Below are positions 60,264 through 64,000 of a stretch of 64,000 nt of DNA, piece by piece. Both the position numbers and the translations under genes were made by a program. This stretch comes from Dolomedes plantarius (Eukaryota > Arthropoda > Arachnida > Araneae > Dolomedidae). The stretch lies in NCBI GenBank assembly GCA_907164885.2, contig OU015493.1, positions 54,916,302-54,980,301 of the forward strand, given 5' to 3'. Below the pieces are notes generated by a model, which worked only from the letters and a program-made list of their open reading frames with translations, was not told the origin of the DNA and did not search any database. How positions within the stretch are numbered: the stretch's first letter is position 1; each line of letters begins with the position of its first letter.

Positions 60264-60996
60264 TTAAGGGGATAGTGGACGTTCAAATTTAACTTTTTTT
60301 GTTTTGAATGGATTTGTTTGAAATATTTGAATATGTGATTATTACCATAGATATGTAAAAGGGGGTTAAAATTTAATGATGAAACATTAATAATTTATGA
60401 ATTATCAATTATCAATTATATCAAAAATTGGCCAAATTAAAAATGTTCCATACGCATTTCTTTTGCATATAATATGGTAATTTTTATTTACAGGATAACT
60501 TATAGAACTAACAATGAAACTTATTGCTTATTTTAAGCATTCATTAAAAATATAAATAGAAAATAATAATAATAATGAAAACAACCTTTTTATTACGCAA
60601 AATGCCTATAAATCATCTTTTCAAGTACAAAATTTAAAAATAGTGAGCTACGAAGCATAATTATTTTCAATAAGATTTATTTGATATACAGTTAAGTATA
60701 TAAAACTTAATTTTCAAAGCAATACGATATAATTAGAAATGCGCCTCGAGCAGTTTAAATATTCGTATGACATGAAAATTTGTATTTTGAGAAAAACACT
60801 TTTTAAGTTATTGCTATTAGTAACAACATAATATCTCAATTAAATACAAATGCCTATAACTAGGAAAGTAATCACAGATATTAAAAAGTCTTTTCGCAAA
60901 ACATTCCTACTCGTCCGTAGTTTCACCATTCAATAAAATAAAAAAATCGAATTTTTGGACAAATTTCACAATTTTGAAAGTTCATTGTCCCCTTAA
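60264..60996. mobile_element. piggyBac-like MITE with TTAA flanks
   Basis: TTAA at 60264-60267 is followed by GGGGATAGTGGACGTTCAAA. The other end reads TTTGAAAGTTCATTGTCCCC and then TTAA at 60993-60996. The pair is an 80-85% inverted repeat of about 20 bp, flanked by the TTAA target typical of piggyBac. No protein is in the 725-bp, very AT-rich interior. Confidence 0.65.
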
Positions 60997-62435
60997 GGTA
61001 TTGGAATACTTCGGAGCCCTATTTTTGAAAAACTATACTTGCGGAAATTTCTTACTTATTTTACGGAGGAATATAATACCAGAACTCGAAAATGATGAAA
61101 AAATAGACATTAATTACGCAAATTTTTACAAAACTGAGGAAATTGGGTCGAAATTTAGCAAATTTTTACAAAAACGGCTCTAGCGCTAAAACAAAAAATT
61201 ATGCACATAACATTAACTTTCTTTTGTCATATGTCCGTAAGTACTTTCTAACTGTAATGACTTACAAGGTAACTGGTATCTCAAAATCTGAAAAAAAATA
61301 CAGGTCATTATATGCAATTACATGTAAAATTTTAGTAATTTTCCCATGAAATTTTTTATTAATGCAGCTATAAATCAACAAATAATATACCTAGAACCAA
61401 ATCTGTTGTCCGTTACATTATTAGTATTATGAAAAACATACGTGAAAAATTTCATAGACATATCATGGTTAAATTTTGAGTTATCACAAGAGTCGTTTAC
61501 ATTTTTGATGAAAAAATGAGTTCCTCAGAAAACACGATTAAAGTGTTCAACATGTATTAAAATACATAGCTGCTGCTGATCTTTGAATTGCTCTAATTTT
61601 ATTTCTGATGATCGTATCCAAAAAACAAAAAGCAGATTTAAAAACATAAATTTTCAATCTTTAAAGAAAAGAAATTTAAAACAATTTCGGAATTTTCGTC
61701 AAAATCGATGTTTTAAATGTAGTTTGATCGCTCAATATTTAAACAGCTTAACTGGACTGGTGGTATCATTCCATTACACGTTACAGCATGACGAACCGTT
61801 ATTTTACTGGCCGACTTCGGTTGGAGAACGCGTGAAAAAGTGCCCACCTTGTTCTGCTGTAAACCTGTAATAAGACGGATCATAGGACCATAGGAACATG
61901 TGATTAACTGTGTTACCTAGGCCATCGCCTTCTAACACAGCTATTTCATGAGATAGACAACGAAGAGAGAAAGTTCCACCGAAATAAGAAAAGGAATGTT
62001 CGTTTTTTAATATCATCGTAAGCGTAAATTGCAACACTAAAGTGAAGCAAAGTGTTTTTTGGTCAGAGCTTTGGAGGGTGAAATGAAGAGTTCTCATTGG
62101 ACGTCTCCAGGATCTTCGTGATGCTTCTCTGGTGGAGGCGGAGTCAATAGCTGTCTGAAAGCTGGTTTTCAATTGGCAGGTAGAGAGAGGAGGTAGAAAA
62201 GTGATTGTATAGAGAGATAAGGTTCAGAATCCGTGAGTTCTAAAACTAGAAAATCCAGAAAATCCAAAAGGATTTACTCAGAGATAAATAATAAGTGCTA
62301 GAGGGAAATTTAATTATAGTAAAATAGATTTTTATTTTATTTTATAAAACTTTTAATTGTTTTTGACTTGGAAAAGCCAAGTATTGTTTTTATATTTTTA
62401 TGTTTTATTTAAATGACGAGGACAAACAAAGTATT
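60997..62435. other. AT-rich then mixed DNA, nothing recognised
   Basis: The part from about 61.79 to 62.26 kb is somewhat richer in G+C and has an open minus-strand frame (61804-62172) without an ATG start. I do not recognise it. Confidence 0.45.
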
Positions 62436-62640
62436 TTACGACGAAAGACTCAGGATGGCACGAGGCCTTTTCCTGTTAGTGGGGTCTGCGTGATCATAGT
62501 CTGCTAGATTAATTAAAAGTTCACTGTCAATTGAGTTATGAAAGTTAATAGCTTGATTTTTGAGATAATTTCGAATAGTAGTGATTCCTAACTCACTGTA
62601 GGTAATAAGACAGAAATTGCCCCATAAGAGCATAAGTGGA
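62436..62640 (-). pseudogene. LINE (jockey-like) C-terminal fossil
   Basis: The minus strand reads ELGITTIRNYLKNQAINFHN, then SELLINLADYDHADPTNRKR and PRAILSLSS before the stop at 62436. This follows the end of jockey-type reverse transcriptases (LGIPTI..YI...A..FF......L..LGNYDH.DP.NR.RPRAIL). Upstream, LQKICRKSTYALMGQF may be a worn piece of the same protein in another frame. Catalytic RT motifs are not visible. It lacks RNase H, so it is a different lineage from the fossil at 6.9-7.6 kb. Confidence 0.58.
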
Positions 62641-62667
62641 TTTTCTGCAGATTTTTTGTAATGAATT

Positions 62668-62703
62668 TTTTTGATTAATGAAAAAAAATTCATTAATCAA
62701 AAA
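62668..62703. repeat. Perfect 15-bp hairpin
   Basis: TTTTTGATTAATGAA (62668-62682), six A, TTCATTAATCAAAAA (62689-62703). It is near the LINE fossil and is probably not part of its original sequence. Confidence 0.93.
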
Positions 62704-63099
62704 TCGAAATTTGAAATTTCCATTCCTCGACCACAAACATGCGTAACCGATAGTATTGTACTGAATACTGATTAGCACGGAATTGTTGTGCTAAAATAGG
62801 TGATTTGGGGATGGATCGACAGCTCGACGTATCTCATTACTGCATGGTTTATCCATAGTGATGGATTTCACGGTGAACAAATAACATCGAGCTCAAGGAT
62901 TAATTACTCTTTTTTCTTGGACGTGTTTGCTTGCATACACGCTGTGATGTCGTTCAACATCCCATTTTTTCTCGCAACGTTCTCAGGACAATAGTGTACG
63001 AAGAAGAATGCAGTTTAGACTTGGAAACCAGCATTCCAAGGGTCAACGTGACTTCCCATTGAAAACCCAGATAATAGTTTTTTGTCATTCTAGGGAGCA
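62704..63099. other. Mixed intergenic DNA, nothing recognised
   Basis: No supported feature. Confidence 0.45.
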
Positions 63100-63613
63100 T
63101 CGTTAATCTCAGGTCGCAGGGGGCGGACGGATCTTGGTCGAGAAATACGACATTGACAAAGATCGGCAGAGAACTAGCCGTTGCTATTTACCAAAGACGT
63201 TTTTAGAGGTTGGACTGAATGAAAGGTGGGCAGCGTGACAAAGACAAGACCCCAAGGCGCCCGGTGGTGGAAGTGAAATCCAACCCCCTCGGAGGAACCG
63301 ATCGGAGAAGGTGACTGAGAGACAGCAAGGCAGGCAGGCGAGAGAGGCGAAGGCTAGCGTTTGGTCAGCAGGGTGAAGCTGATAGATTGTGGTTTGAGAC
63401 CAGGGGCTAGTGGCATGCATGCCTAGCAACTCTTATGGATCGTTAGTAGCTTAACGGCTAACTGTATATATTTTGTAAATAGTGAGTTCTAATACAAGAA
63501 CTTAAATTTTAATTTTAATTCGTGCCTCTGATTAACTCAATGTCGAGTCTCATTTATTTTATCTCACCTGAGATTTTGGCTTGTTGTCGGCCACGTCGTG
63601 ACAACGCATAACT
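63100..63613 (+). other. GC-richer stretch, possible solo-LTR remnant
   Basis: A purine- and G-rich block (63100-63420) is followed by TATATATTTTGTAAATAGTG, an A/T-rich leader and TGTTGTCGGCCACGTCGTGA plus CAAC. That layout and the imperfect inverted GTTGTC...GACAAC resemble the end of a Gypsy/BEL-type LTR. I could not find the other terminus, a primer-binding site or any gag-pol. It could equally be unrelated unique DNA. Confidence 0.22.
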
Positions 63614-64000
63614 ATGAACAAGGCTGAAGATATTCTCCAGTCCATACTACCTCTTAGAAGATTTCGTAGTTATTATAAATACAATGAAACTTGATTACTG
63701 ACAAAATCAAAATCATAAAATGTTGACAAACGTAATTAGCTTCACAGGCAGACCATCCGATACAAATTTCTTTAAGAGAAAGTAAAAAATAGACAGATTA
63801 GACAAAGGAAGACAAAGGGTTTTTTTTATAAGACGAATGAAAGAGAAAAAAGCAATTGAAAACATTCCGAATTCTCGAACCAATCTTTTTTTCTTGATGA
63901 ACCAAAATTGATTTTTTTTAGAATGGGATGCACCCAAACCTCTTTAAGAGAGTACATTTCTGAGTTTCTTATTTCGATATCGAATACATTATTGTTCATA
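63614..64000. other. AT-rich intergenic DNA, nothing recognised
   Basis: No supported feature up to the window edge. Confidence 0.5.

Noticed and set aside
61804..62172. 122-residue minus-strand open frame in a GC-richer patch
   Set aside because: No ATG at its start and no family recognised; left as intergenic rather than called a gene.

Overview
This window is eukaryotic, non-coding and repeat-dominated. It is AT-rich, full of long TA microsatellites, and nearly every protein-like stretch is a transposase or retrotransposon fragment. The mix of Tc1/mariner elements, hAT, Helitrons, tRNA-headed SINEs, LINE fossils and a piggyBac-like element fits an arthropod. Several transposase types look like ones I recall as abundant in orb-weaver spider assemblies. 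That taxonomic guess is from memory, not from a search. I found no convincing host protein-coding gene, rRNA, true tRNA, CRISPR array or virus. One minus-strand stretch near 40.05-40.35 kb looks like a possible host exon with a good splice donor.

Layout: 0.09-3.66 kb is a nested composite, in which an outer inverted-repeat pair encloses a Helitron, an intact-ORF Tc1 element (346-aa transposase) and a pogo/Tigger-like element. 3.7-12.7 kb is mostly AT-rich single-copy-looking DNA with a 350-bp tandem duplication, a LINE RNase H fossil, hairpins and a 38-bp minisatellite. 12.7-22.4 kb holds a Harbinger MITE, two copies of a four-copy repeat family (family E), two degraded mariner elements, a Helitron candidate and a hAT MITE. 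23.3-32.7 kb holds a broken Tc1 element, SINEs with clear target-site duplications, two more family E copies, an internally deleted mariner and a 2.55-kb hAT element with a ZBED5-like transposase and a perfect 8-bp target-site duplication. 32.7-45.7 kb is mostly AT-rich DNA with a second Helitron copy, an inverted SINE partner, a pogo-type MITE and a repeat family (B) in two inverted copies.

45.77-59.70 kb is the most striking part. Five Tc1 elements, one mariner, one Helitron, one small pogo-type MITE and two copies of a 1.1-kb repeat (family G) are strung together, most of them separated only by TA-rich microsatellite. Two neighbouring Tc1 elements share a single TA. One element there (55606-56956) carries an uninterrupted 338-aa transposase with DD35E spacing. 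59.7-64 kb holds a piggyBac-like TTAA element, a LINE C-terminal fossil and a GC-richer stretch that may be an LTR remnant.

Functionally this is a transposable-element graveyard with two open transposase frames. Three elements keep the N-terminal DNA-binding part of the transposase but have lost part or all of the central catalytic region. I see no operon-like or defence-like system.
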